Source of the DNA: Acidobacteriota bacterium
GTDB taxonomy: Bacteria; Acidobacteriota; Vicinamibacteria; Vicinamibacterales; CAVVIG01
Assembly (NCBI GenBank): GCA_016195265.1
Contig: JACPZW010000069.1
Coordinates: forward strand, 1 to 64,000
DNA length: 64,000 bases
Direction: 5' to 3'
Shown here: positions 49,943-58,226 of the stretch, piece after piece
Layout of the letters: every line of letters starts with the position of its first letter
How positions within the stretch are numbered: position 1 is the first letter of the stretch
Made by a program: the position numbers and the translations under genes
Notes under the pieces: model-generated
The model's database searches: none
What the model was told of the DNA's origin: nothing
The model's input: the letters and a program-made list of their open reading frames with translations, nothing else

Positions 49943-51156
49943 TCGTCCTGTCGGGCGCGGCTCTGGTCCTGCCCGACCGGGTTCTCTCGCCGGGCACCCT
50001 CGTGATCGACGCGGGGCGCATCGTCGAAATCCGTCCAGACACGCCGTCGCATCTCCCGTCGCAGTTTGCGTTCCACGGCCACTACATCGTACCGGGCTTC
50101 ATCGACGTGCACGTCCACGGCGTGGACGGCGTCGACACGCACGACGAAGATGCCGTCCACAGGGGCGGCGCGATTGCGGCGCTTGCGGAACGACTGCCGC
50201 GCTACGGCGTGACGGCGTTCTGTCCGACGACGGTCGCGTGCGGTCCCGCGTCGCTGCGCGGCGTGCTCGACCAGGTGCGGCGCGCGCGCGCGGCGCCAGT
50301 GGCGCGCGGTGCGCGCGTCCTGCCCGCGCATCTGGAAAGCAACTTCATCAGTCCCGAGTACTGCGGCGCTCAGCCGAGGGCCTGCCTGCGCAGCCCGAAA
50401 GGGGCCGATGGGGCGGGTGCGGAGTTCAGTGGCGCCGACATCTTGCAGGAGATCGAGCGGGCGCGGCCCGATGTCGGAATCGTGACGCTCGCGCCGGAGC
50501 TCGACGGCGGCCTGGATCTCATCGGATGGCTGGTCGCGCGCGGCCACCGCGTGTCGCTCGGCCACTCGGGCGCGACCTACGACCAGGCGCAGGCCGCGAT
50601 CGCCGCCGGCGCCTGTCAGGCGACCCACCTCTTCAATAGGATGCCGCCCCTCAGCCACCGGGCGCCGGGTCTCGCGGGCGCGGTGCTTCAGGCCGACGAG
50701 GTCGTCGCCGAAATCATCTGCGACGGCGTCCACGTTCATCCGTCACTCGTTCATACGACCATTGCAGCCAAACATCCGGCGCGCGTCATGGCGATTACCG
50801 ACGCGACGGCCGCCGCCGGCCTCGCGATCGGCGCGCGCGCCTCGCTGGGTGGCCAGCCGATCACCGCTGGAGAGTTCACGGCGCTCCTGCCCGACGGCAC
50901 GATCGCCGGCAGCATCTGGATGATGGACCGGACGTTTCAGATGCTGGTCGGGGTGGTCGGGGTTTCGCTGGTGGACGCCGCCACGCTGTGCGCCACGACG
51001 GCTGCGCGGGAGCTCGGCCTCGTGGGCCACGGGGTGCTGGCGCCGGACGCGGTGGCCGACCTGGTGGTCCTCGACCCCAACTTCACTGTCGTGCAGACCT
51101 ACGTCGCCGGTCAGCTCATCTACGCCCGAAACACTCCAGCAACCGCGCCCGTCTAA
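49939..51156 (+). CDS. nagA: N-acetylglucosamine-6-phosphate deacetylase
   Basis: 405 residues, slightly long but normal. Metal-binding residues are visible in 'DVHVHG', 'HLESN' (usually HLEGP), 'LGHSGATY' and 'ATHLFNRMPPLSHR'; the catalytic Asp is in 'AITDATAAAG'. It removes acetate from GlcNAc-6-P in cell-wall recycling or chitin use. The substitution of GP by SN after the metal Glu is unusual. ATGA overlap with the ROK-like gene shows coupling. GlcNAc kinase activity, which would be expected next door, seems to be missing. Confidence 0.88.
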   Translation: MIVLSGAALVLPDRVLSPGTLVIDAGRIVEIRPDTPSHLPSQFAFHGHYIVPGFIDVHVHGVDGVDTHDEDAVHRGGAIAALAERLPRYGVTAFCPTTVACGPASLRGVLDQVRRARAAPVARGARVLPAHLESNFISPEYCGAQPRACLRSPKGADGAGAEFSGADILQEIERARPDVGIVTLAPELDGGLDLIGWLVARGHRVSLGHSGATYDQAQAAIAAGACQATHLFNRMPPLSHRAPGLAGAVLQADEVVAEIICDGVHVHPSLVHTTIAAKHPARVMAITDATAAAGLAIGARASLGGQPITAGEFTALLPDGTIAGSIWMMDRTFQMLVGVVGVSLVDAATLCATTAARELGLVGHGVLAPDAVADLVVLDPNFTVVQTYVAGQLIYARNTPATAPV

Positions 51157-51171
51157 CCGACCGGAGGATTT

Positions 51172-52077
51172 ATGGGTGTGAACGCTGTCGCTCGTGGGGC
51201 GCAGGCCGTGGCGGTGATCGCCGCGCTGGCCGGATCGGGCTGTGTCGATATCGTCGGGGCCGACCTCGGGAAGTTCGTCGAGCGCGAGGAGAAGCACTTC
51301 ACGACCGCCGGCCGGCCCGACGTGTCCGTGTCCACGTTCGACGGCTCGATCGAGATTCGGCCGTGGGACAAGCCGGACGTGCAGGTCGTGGTGGAAAAGC
51401 ACGCCCGCGACAAGGCGGACGCCGACGAGATCGAGGTGCGCGCCGAGCAGAACGGCAATCACGTCATCGTCGAAGTGAAGACCCGCAACAACGATCACGG
51501 CTTCCACTTCGGGTGGAACTCGCGGTCGGCCAGACTGATCGTGTCCGCGCCGGCCACGGCGGACGTCGCGGCGCGCAGCGGCGACGGATCGATCGACGTC
51601 GAGCGCATCACGGGACGGCTGGAGCTCAAGTCGGGCGACGGCAGCATCCGCGGCCGCGAGCTCGGCGGCGCCGTGACGGCGCACAGCGGCGACGGATCGA
51701 TCAAGCTGGAAGGCGTGAGCGGTGCGCTCGACGTCGACACGGGCGACGGCAGCATCGTCGTCGCCGGCAAGCTTACCGCGGTGCGCGCGCGCTCCGGCGA
51801 CGGCAGCGTCACGGTCCGCGCCGAGTCGGGCAGCGCGCCGAACGCCGACTGGAACATCACCACCGGCGACGGATCGGTGACGCTCGAAGTGCCGGAGGAC
51901 TTCGGCGCGGAACTGGACGCGCACACAGGCGACGGCCGCGTGCGCCTGCAAGACGTGACGGTTTCCAATGTCGTCGGCGAGATGGGCAAGAGCACGGTGA
52001 AAGGCCGCCTGGGCTCCGGCGGGCCCGCGCTGCGCGTGCGCACGGGCGACGGATCGATCACGGTCCGGCGTCAGTGA
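51172..52077 (+). CDS. Lipoprotein with DUF4097 beta-strand repeats
   Basis: 301 residues. GGAGG lies a few bases before the ATG. The N-terminus ends in a lipobox-like 'LAGSGC' (Cys near residue 25). From about residue 120 onwards the motif 'SGDGSI' or 'TGDGSI' recurs seven or more times at about 18-22 residue steps, the beta-helix-like repeat of DUF4097 (adhesin-like) proteins. It is probably anchored to a membrane and exposed to the periplasm or outside. It ends 9 bp from a convergent gene. Confidence 0.8.
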   Translation: MGVNAVARGAQAVAVIAALAGSGCVDIVGADLGKFVEREEKHFTTAGRPDVSVSTFDGSIEIRPWDKPDVQVVVEKHARDKADADEIEVRAEQNGNHVIVEVKTRNNDHGFHFGWNSRSARLIVSAPATADVAARSGDGSIDVERITGRLELKSGDGSIRGRELGGAVTAHSGDGSIKLEGVSGALDVDTGDGSIVVAGKLTAVRARSGDGSVTVRAESGSAPNADWNITTGDGSVTLEVPEDFGAELDAHTGDGRVRLQDVTVSNVVGEMGKSTVKGRLGSGGPALRVRTGDGSITVRRQ

Positions 52078-52086
52078 ATCCCCGAC

Positions 52087-52986
52087 TTACTTCACAATCC
52101 GCCCGGTCGTGAGGAATCTGCGGTATTCGGAAAACACCTGGGTCGTTCGGTGGGAGGCGGCGGACCCACCGAACACCGTCAGCGACTCAATCGACTCCGG
52201 CACCAGCACGGTCTCCTCAGGATCGTGGAACGCGACGCGCCGGTATCTGATCGTCGAATCCGCGCGTTCGACGATGTACGTGTCTTCGCTGCCCGCGTAG
52301 CGCGACCCCTTCCCGCGCGGCAGCCGGTATTCCAGACGGCTCACGAGCTGCTCGTCAATCCGCAGCACGTCGTGCGTCGCCTCGTCGACCCAGATGCGGC
52401 CCTTCGAGTACCCCGGCGCGGAAATACTGACGCAGTCGTCTTTCAGCGAGCCTTCGATCTTGCCGCGCACGCGCGAGCGATAGTCGAGCATGACCGTGCG
52501 CTGGTTCTTCAGCTTGCCCGGCCCCATCCACGAGAACAGATACTCGTCGCGATGCTGTGGCAGCAGGAGCTCGAGCGGCTCGGGCGAGACCGACTTCGGA
52601 TCCATGCACGCTTCGAAGTCCCTGGCGCGGGGCGGGCGGCCGTTCACTCTCCGCAGTTCGCGCACCACCCTCGCGTCGGGCGCGCTGTCGCCGTCCACGT
52701 TCGCTTCCCACTCGATGCGGAGGTCGTACTCGAGCACGCGGGCGAAGCCTTCGGGAGAGAATCCCCGGTTGATGGGCTGAATCGTGACCTTCTCGTTACA
52801 CATGACGCTCTGCGCGCGCCCGTAGTACTGCCGCACGCGATCGCCGACGCTCGTCAGGACGTCGAGCAGCCGCGGCGCCTGCGCCGAGACCGTCGTTGTC
52901 CCAACAGCCGCCGGCGTGGCCAGCGCCGCGAGCACCGCGAGCAGCGCCAGCCACAGCGGTCGCGAGGACGAGGCATCGCGCATCAC
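52087..52986 (-). CDS. Secreted protein of unknown function
   Basis: 299 residues with a signal peptide (about 1-36, 'LLAVLAALATPA'). 'VGDRVRQYYGRAQSVMCNEKVTIQPI' opens the mature part; later segments ('GRIWVDEATHDVLRID', 'LEYRLPRG') resemble the outer-membrane lipoprotein-sorting/LolA-like fold seen in many acidobacterial secreted proteins. No enzyme motif can be named. It is convergent with the DUF4097 lipoprotein and 50 bp downstream of queC's end, on the same strand. Confidence 0.65.
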   Translation of the reverse strand: MMRDASSSRPLWLALLAVLAALATPAAVGTTTVSAQAPRLLDVLTSVGDRVRQYYGRAQSVMCNEKVTIQPINRGFSPEGFARVLEYDLRIEWEANVDGDSAPDARVVRELRRVNGRPPRARDFEACMDPKSVSPEPLELLLPQHRDEYLFSWMGPGKLKNQRTVMLDYRSRVRGKIEGSLKDDCVSISAPGYSKGRIWVDEATHDVLRIDEQLVSRLEYRLPRGKGSRYAGSEDTYIVERADSTIRYRRVAFHDPEETVLVPESIESLTVFGGSAASHRTTQVFSEYRRFLTTGRIVK

Positions 52987-53036
52987 GCGGCACGATACGC
53001 CCCGGCTGAGAGGGAGTCAACGTCCGCGCCGCGCGT

Positions 53037-53780
53037 TTACCGCAGGAATGCGGTGTCACCATAGCGAGTCGTATCGGCGACACCGGCGTCGACGAACGCG
53101 TCGTGGCGTTCGCGGCATTTGCTGCACGTGCCGCAATGTACGGGGGACGGGTCTCGGTGTTTCCGCGACGGGTCTCGGGCTGAATCCGAACCGAGACCCG
53201 TGCCCGGCGCCCCCGTCCCCACGACGGGGCTCATGCAGGACAGCGTGAGGTCGAGCGGCACGTTCAGCGCGACGCCACGCCGGATGACGTCGGCCTTGCT
53301 CGTGCCGGCGTACGGCGCGTCGATGGCCAGCTCGTGCGCGAGCCCCAGCGACAGCGCGCGCGCGAACGCGGCGCGAAACTCCGGCGTCGCGTCGGGAAAC
53401 GGGTTGTGCGCGAGCGTGCCGAGCACGAGCCGCCCGACGTGCGCGGCCGCGCAGTACACGCCGGCCTTCCCGAGCAGGATGATGTTGCGGCCCGGCAGGT
53501 ACACGTCTTCGTCCGGCGTGTGGTACGCGGGCGGACGGCCCTGGACCGCCCAGTGCGAGGCCGCGTACACGTCGGTCATGTCCACCGACAGCGAGACGAG
53601 CGGGCGCACCGGACGCGCAAACCGCGTCCGCGCGAGGAACGCCGACACCATCGCGAGCTCGGCGCGTTCCCACGCCAGCCCCACCCGCACGTAGATGGGC
53701 TGCGCCTCGTCGCGCGTCGCTTCGTCGGCCAGGAGGACGGCGCTGTCCAGGCCGCCGGAGAGAAGGACTGCTGTCGGCAT
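53037..53780 (-). CDS. queC: 7-cyano-7-deazaguanine synthase
   Basis: 247 residues. The ATP PP-loop 'LLSGGLDSAVLL' is at residues 6-17 and the zinc-binding cysteines are in 'LSCMS' and 'HCGTCSKCRERHDAF'. It converts 7-carboxy-7-deazaguanine to preQ0 for queuosine. Between the first and second zinc cysteines there are about 33 residues instead of the usual dozen; the extra part is encoded by a palindromic repeat (53147-53201). It is divergent from queD with a repeat hairpin between. Confidence 0.9.
   Translation of the reverse strand: MPTAVLLSGGLDSAVLLADEATRDEAQPIYVRVGLAWERAELAMVSAFLARTRFARPVRPLVSLSVDMTDVYAASHWAVQGRPPAYHTPDEDVYLPGRNIILLGKAGVYCAAAHVGRLVLGTLAHNPFPDATPEFRAAFARALSLGLAHELAIDAPYAGTSKADVIRRGVALNVPLDLTLSCMSPVVGTGAPGTGLGSDSARDPSRKHRDPSPVHCGTCSKCRERHDAFVDAGVADTTRYGDTAFLR
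53147..53201. repeat. Palindromic repeat inserted in frame within queC
   Basis: ACGGGTCTCGG occurs directly twice (53147-53157 and 53168-53178) and its complement CCGAGACCCGT once (53191-53201), giving 11-bp arms with a 12-bp loop. Flanking GGGGACG/CGTCCCC strings extend the symmetry. It encodes the extra loop in the QueC zinc region (residues about 190-212). Confidence 0.8.
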
Positions 53781-53785
53781 AATTG

Positions 53786-53864
53786 GGTAAGTGAGTAATC
53801 TGGTAATCTGGTAATCGTTCGACAGATTACCCGATTACCCAATTACCCACTTACCCAATTCACC
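53786..53864. repeat. Inverted 8-bp arrays filling the queC-queD promoter gap
   Basis: Left octamers GGTAAGTG, AGTAATCT, GGTAATCT, GGTAATCG (53786-53817) face GATTACCC, GATTACCC, AATTACCC, ACTTACCC and a 9-bp copy (53825-53864). The array covers nearly all of the 85 bp between the two start codons, so promoters must lie within it or inside the neighbouring genes. Confidence 0.9.
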
Positions 53865-53865
53865 C

Positions 53866-54273
53866 ATGTATTCAGTCACCAAGCGCATCGACTTCTGTTA
53901 CGGCCACCGGCTGCTCGACTACGACGGCATCTGCAAGCACCCGCACGGCCACAACGCCGTCGCCGAAATCGAGGTGCGGACCGGCACCCTCGACAGTCGC
54001 AACATGGTCTGCGACTTCAGCGACATCAAGCGCGTCATCAAAGGCTGGATCGACAAGGAACTGGACCACAAGATGCTGCTGCGCCACGACGACCCCCTGG
54101 TCAAGCCGCTGCAGCAGCTCGGCGAGCCGATGTACCTGCTCGACAGCAATCCCACCGTCGAGCGCATCGCGCGCCTCATCTTCGACCACGCCAGCGGGCA
54201 GGGATTCCCCGTGGTGCGCGTCAAGGTGTGGGAGACGCCCACGTCCTTTGCCGAGTACGGAGATCAGATTTGA
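53866..54273 (+). CDS. queD: 6-carboxytetrahydropterin synthase
   Basis: 135 residues, normal length. Zinc ligands are H14, H27 and H29 and the catalytic cysteine C23 lies in 'ICKHPHGHN'; 'DFSDIK' and 'NPTVERIA' are further family marks. It makes 6-carboxytetrahydropterin from dihydroneopterin triphosphate at the start of the queuosine branch and works with QueC. Its TGA stop is shared with the first unit of the next octamer array. Confidence 0.92.
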   Translation: MYSVTKRIDFCYGHRLLDYDGICKHPHGHNAVAEIEVRTGTLDSRNMVCDFSDIKRVIKGWIDKELDHKMLLRHDDPLVKPLQQLGEPMYLLDSNPTVERIARLIFDHASGQGFPVVRVKVWETPTSFAEYGDQI

Positions 54274-54399
54274 GGAACTGAGGATGTGAGGATGTGAGGA
54301 TTTGAGGAAAAGGCTCGAAGCGGCTCTCCCATCCTCCCATCCTCCCATCCTCAAATTCTCACATCCTCAAATCCTCAAATTCTCACATCCTCAAATCCC
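54272..54399. repeat. Inverted octamer arrays ending at the gph start codon
   Basis: Five units GAGGANNN (54272-54311) face nine units of the CCCATCCT/CAAATCCT/CACATCCT type (54328-54399). The array begins in the queD stop codon and ends directly before the ATG at 54400. It is the largest two-armed array in the window. Some GAGG-rich units could act as ribosome-binding sites on the plus strand only in the left arm, which is too far from the ATG. Confidence 0.93.
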
Positions 54400-55062
54400 A
54401 TGTTCCGTCTGATCGTTTTTGACCTCGACGGAACCCTGATTGATTCCCGGCGCGACATCGCCGACGCGGCCAACGCGCTCCTGCAGTCGTGCGGCGCCGA
54501 GCCGTTGCCGGAAGAACGCATCGGCCGCATGGTGGGCGACGGCGCGGCGACGCTCGTTGCGCGCGCATTCACGGCGAGCGGCCTCGAGAAACCGGCGGAT
54601 GCGCTCGATCGCTATCTCGAGTTCTACGCGACGCGCCTCCTGACGCACACGCGCCCCTATCCCGGCGTCGCCGCCGTGCTGCAGACGCTCTCGGCGTCGG
54701 CGACGCTCGCGGTGCAGACGAACAAGCCGCAGGCGGCGACACGCGAGATTCTCGACGGCCTCGATCTCGCGCGGTATTTTTCTGCCGACGCCGTCCTCGG
54801 CGGCGACGGCCCGTTCGCGCGCAAGCCGGATCCCTCCGGATTGCGGCACCTGGCGGCGTCAGCCGGCGTGCCGCTGGCCGACACGCTGCTCGTGGGCGAT
54901 TCGATCGTCGACTGGCGCACCGCGCGCGCCGCGCCGGCGGGCATCTGTCTTGCGCGCTATGGTTTCGGCTTCGACGGATTTCCCATCAGTCAACTCGGTC
55001 CCTCCGATCGCGTCATCGACACGCCGATGCAGCTCCTCGGCGTCTGCCGCAGCGGAACGTAA
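54400..55062 (+). CDS. gph: HAD-family phosphatase, probable phosphoglycolate phosphatase
   Basis: 220 residues. HAD motif I is 'FDLDGTLIDS' (nucleophile Asp near residue 8), motif II is the Thr/Ser in 'QTNKP', and motif III/IV is 'KPDPSGLRHLA...VGDSIVDWRTA'. The cap domain is of the type seen in Gph and pyrophosphatase-like HADs. It likely removes phosphate from phosphoglycolate or a similar small molecule. The name gph is by similarity of motifs. It is preceded only by the octamer array. Confidence 0.8.
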   Translation: MFRLIVFDLDGTLIDSRRDIADAANALLQSCGAEPLPEERIGRMVGDGAATLVARAFTASGLEKPADALDRYLEFYATRLLTHTRPYPGVAAVLQTLSASATLAVQTNKPQAATREILDGLDLARYFSADAVLGGDGPFARKPDPSGLRHLAASAGVPLADTLLVGDSIVDWRTARAAPAGICLARYGFGFDGFPISQLGPSDRVIDTPMQLLGVCRSGT

Positions 55063-55300
55063 GGAAGTCGCCACGCTGCGAGCGGATCGCCGGCCGAGTC
55101 TCAAAATGTGATTGCGACCCTCGACCTCACCGTCGGTGGAACAGGTCGTTGCGAACTGAGGCCCGAGCCTCGTGGACCGTGTGAAGGAATCGGTGGGCAA
55201 GCTCAGCGATCCAACGCGAATCTCGCTGGCGGATCGGACACAATGAGTATGCAGCCGCGCCAACCGAGAGTGGGAGGCCCTAAGAGGATCCGTACGCCTC
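55063..55300. other. Non-coding stretch before the sensor kinase gene
   Basis: 238 bp between gph and the kinase gene. I find no credible gene, no tandem array and no strong hairpin. A promoter for the two-component pair is expected here, and a GGAGG-like string lies about 25 bp before the ATG at 55301. Confidence 0.4.
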
Positions 55301-56692
55301 ATGAACGATCTGCTGTCCGTTTACGCACCGAAGCACCGCGCGCCTTTGCTCATCCTGGCCGGCCTGCTCATCGTCGCGATCGCGGCGATCGATTGGGTGA
55401 CGAAGCCGTACGTGTCACTCGGGTTCCTGTATCTCTTCCCGATCATGCTCGCTGGTGGGTTTCTGAAGCGGTCGCAGACGATCGCCGTGGCGTTGGCCTG
55501 CGCTGTTCTCCAGGAAGCCTTCAGCAATCTGCCCGGCAGCGAAGCGTTCATCCGGCTCATGCTCGGCTCAGCGGGGTTTGCCGGCACCGGCCTCTTCATC
55601 TCGGAGTTAATCCGAAACCGACAGATCGTCCTCAGACACGTGAACGAGCTCGAGGAACAGGAAAGACTTCGCAGGGACGCCGAACAGGAGTTGCAGTCTC
55701 TGGTTGACACGAGTCCGGCCGCGATCATTACGATCGATTGGAGTGGACGCGTCGTGCTCGCCAACGAGGCCGCGCACCGGTTGCTGGCGTCGGGGGCGCT
55801 GCGGGGGCAAACGATTCGCTCGTACCTGCCTTCACTGCACACGATCGTCCAGACACACTCGGCCAAAGTGCTTCGAACGACGCTCCAGTGTCGCGGCCAA
55901 CGGCGCTCGGGCGAGGCCTTTCTGGCTGGGGTGTGGTTTTCGACCTATACGACGCTCGACGGCCCTCGCTTGGCAGCGATCGTTGTGGACCTTTCCGACG
56001 ACCTGCGCAACCGCGAAGACCTAAGCTTTGAACATCTCCTCAGAAGCACGCGAATTCTCATGAGCGCCGTCGCCCACGAGATCCGCAACCTGTGCAGCGC
56101 GGCGCTGGTCGTCCACCGGAATCTGGCTCAGATCAAAGAGGTTCAGCAGAACGAGGACTTCCAGGCGCTGAGGACGCTCATTCAAAGCCTGGAGACGGTT
56201 CTCTCGCTCGAGCTCCAGCCATCGCCTACGCCGCGGGCGGCGGCCGTGGAGTTGACGTCGGTGTTCGACGAGATGCGCGTGTTGATTGACGCGGCGTATG
56301 GCGAGTCTCAGATGGAGATTGACTGGCGAGTGCCTGAGACGCTGCCGCTGGTCTTGGCCGAGCGCTATGGGCTGATTCAGGTGTTCTTGAACCTGGCAAA
56401 GAATAGTCAACGAGCGATGCAGACGACCGAGACGAAGCGCTTGCGTGTGATCGTGACTGAAGAAGGGCAGACGGTCAGCATCCGATTCGAGGATACGGGG
56501 ATCGGCGTTGAGTCCCCCGAAGGTCTGTTTCACCCCTTTCAAGCGGGGGCGGTGTCGACGGGCCTCGGGCTCTACGTTTCGCGCGCCATCGTGCGGGGTT
56601 TTGGAGGCGACCTGGTGTACGAAGCGCGCCCTCACGGATGCTGCTTCAACATCGTCCTTGCCGTCGCCGTGGGGGTCGAAGTGAATGCCTGA
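55301..56692 (+). CDS. Membrane-associated PAS sensor histidine kinase
   Basis: 463 residues. Three or four hydrophobic segments cover residues about 14-100. A coiled linker and a PAS domain follow (about 125-235, 'LVDTSPAAIITIDWSGRVV'). The H-box is 'SAVAHEIRN' with the phosphoacceptor His259. The ATPase domain has N-box 'FLNLAKNSQRAM', G1 'FEDTGIGV' and G2 'STGLGLYVSR'. So it can phosphorylate itself, and its partner is the response regulator overlapping by 8 bp. The signal is unknown. Base use is somewhat less GC-biased than in neighbours. Confidence 0.88.
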   Translation: MNDLLSVYAPKHRAPLLILAGLLIVAIAAIDWVTKPYVSLGFLYLFPIMLAGGFLKRSQTIAVALACAVLQEAFSNLPGSEAFIRLMLGSAGFAGTGLFISELIRNRQIVLRHVNELEEQERLRRDAEQELQSLVDTSPAAIITIDWSGRVVLANEAAHRLLASGALRGQTIRSYLPSLHTIVQTHSAKVLRTTLQCRGQRRSGEAFLAGVWFSTYTTLDGPRLAAIVVDLSDDLRNREDLSFEHLLRSTRILMSAVAHEIRNLCSAALVVHRNLAQIKEVQQNEDFQALRTLIQSLETVLSLELQPSPTPRAAAVELTSVFDEMRVLIDAAYGESQMEIDWRVPETLPLVLAERYGLIQVFLNLAKNSQRAMQTTETKRLRVIVTEEGQTVSIRFEDTGIGVESPEGLFHPFQAGAVSTGLGLYVSRAIVRGFGGDLVYEARPHGCCFNIVLAVAVGVEVNA

Positions 56693-57338
56693 CGCGGCGG
56701 AACGGATCCGGATTCTTCTCGTCGACGATCACGCACTTTTTCGCGAGAGCACAGCGCGATTGCTGAGTCGAGAGCTCGGCTTTGATGTCGTGGGGCACTG
56801 CGGCTCGGTCGAAGACGCGCTCGGCGTCCTGCGTCAGCGGTCTGTCGATCTTGTCCTGCTCGACTTCGATCTAGATCAGCGCGACGGCGGCGACTTCATT
56901 CGCCTCGCCAGGCAGGAGGGCATCCAGGCCAAGATTCTGGTCGTCACCGCCGGCGTCGGGCCCGATGACGCGGGAGACCTGATTCGCGCGGGTATTTCCG
57001 GGATCTTCCTCAAGCGTCATTCGGCAGCTTCGCTCGCTCAGAGCATTCGCGACGTCATGTCCGGCAAAGTCTCCTTTGACGAGAAGGTCTTTCAGACGGC
57101 GATCGCAGAGCGTCCATCGGCTCGGAGCGTTGCCCAGGCCGAGCACTTCACGAAACGCGAACGACAGGTCCTGTCGGCTGTGTTCGAGGGGCTGGCGAAC
57201 AAGGAGATTGCCGCCCGCCTCGGCGTATCCGAGAGTTCCGTGAAGGCCACGTTGCAGCAACTGTTCGCCAAGACCGGTGTACGCACGCGGAGCCAACTCG
57301 TACGCATTGCTTTGGAGCGACATGGACACGAGTTCTAG
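56685..57338 (+). CDS. NarL/FixJ-type response regulator
   Basis: 217 residues. The receiver domain has the acidic pair D14-D15 and phosphoacceptor D60 ('VLLDFDL'), with Lys in 'IFLKRH'. The LuxR-type helix-turn-helix is at about 150-215 ('TKRERQVLSAVFEGLANKEIAARLGVSESSVKATL', positions approximate). It overlaps the kinase gene by 8 bp. Target genes are not known; the next gene is convergent. Confidence 0.9.
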   Translation: MPDAAERIRILLVDDHALFRESTARLLSRELGFDVVGHCGSVEDALGVLRQRSVDLVLLDFDLDQRDGGDFIRLARQEGIQAKILVVTAGVGPDDAGDLIRAGISGIFLKRHSAASLAQSIRDVMSGKVSFDEKVFQTAIAERPSARSVAQAEHFTKRERQVLSAVFEGLANKEIAARLGVSESSVKATLQQLFAKTGVRTRSQLVRIALERHGHEF

Positions 57339-57350
57339 CTCAGACCTGCA

Positions 57351-58226
57351 CTATCTGGCCGAAGCGCGGGCGGCGCGCGCCTGAGCGCGCCGCTGCCGTC
57401 CCTCGGGGCCATGGCCGCCGAGCACGTCGCCGACGATCATCGAGAAGCCGCCGAAGACGGCGACATCGGCCGGGCCGCCGTGCAGGCCAATCTGCACGCC
57501 GCCGTCGGCGGCGAACCGCGTGCCGAGCTGGTAGATGGCGCCCGCGTCAATCGCGGCGACGTGGTCGCCGTCGGCCTCCTGACGCGAGAACCAGAACGTC
57601 TCGACGTACGGATTCCAGTTGTCCGACGCGGCCACGCTCACCGACACGGACGCCAGATGCTGGACGAAACGCGGCTGGCCGCCGCCGGCGCCGATGGCGC
57701 CGACGCCGTAATTCACGTCCGCGTGCCAGTGCCGGCCGATGTCGGTGCCGGTCAGCACGACGAGCGTGAAGTCCGCGTCGCCTGAACCGAGCCCCTTTTC
57801 CGCGCTCGCCGTCGGCAGGCTGATGGTCGGCAGGATCGCCAGCACGGGTAGGCCGCCGGGGTCCGCCCAGAGCCGCAGCTTCGCGCCGAGCTGTACGTTG
57901 CCGGCTCCAGTCTCTTGGGTGACGCCGTCGGTTTGCACGAGCACGCCGTCGGTGCCGACCCGCGCCTCCAGCCACTCGGTCAGTCCCACGCGGGCGGTGA
58001 TCGGCGTGCCGAACGCCTGCTGCCCCGGCGTCGCACGCGTGAACAGGCCGCCGACTTCAATCTGCAGCAGCCCGATGTCGACGATGTGCGTGCCGTTGGT
58101 GACGTCTGGGCGATCGGGCTCGATGCTGGCCTGCGCGCGGGCGGAAAGTGGAATGTTCGCAATGCTCGCGAGGCACACGCAGGCCACAAGCAGGCGTTGC
58201 GCGCAGCTGCGCAGCCCCGCGATCAC
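57351..58226 (-). CDS. Outer-membrane beta-barrel protein (phenol MetA-like)
   Basis: 291 residues. A signal peptide (about 1-31) ends at 'ARAQ'. 'SIEPDRPDVTNGTHIVDIGLLQIEVG' opens a repeated beta-strand pattern characteristic of the 'MetA pathway of phenol degradation' porin-like family; the last part ('GLHGGPADVAVFGGFSMIVG') is another barrel strand, but an unusual basic tail of about 25 residues follows. Its start overlaps the regulator gene by 4 bp (ATGA). The link to a metal regulator suggests transport or stress under metal limitation; this is inference. Confidence 0.65.
   Translation of the reverse strand: MIAGLRSCAQRLLVACVCLASIANIPLSARAQASIEPDRPDVTNGTHIVDIGLLQIEVGGLFTRATPGQQAFGTPITARVGLTEWLEARVGTDGVLVQTDGVTQETGAGNVQLGAKLRLWADPGGLPVLAILPTISLPTASAEKGLGSGDADFTLVVLTGTDIGRHWHADVNYGVGAIGAGGGQPRFVQHLASVSVSVAASDNWNPYVETFWFSRQEADGDHVAAIDAGAIYQLGTRFAADGGVQIGLHGGPADVAVFGGFSMIVGDVLGGHGPEGRQRRAQARAARASAR

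Noticed and set aside
55108..55707. Plus-strand frame overlapping the sensor kinase
   Set aside because: It is an out-of-frame shadow of the kinase gene with arginine-rich low complexity.
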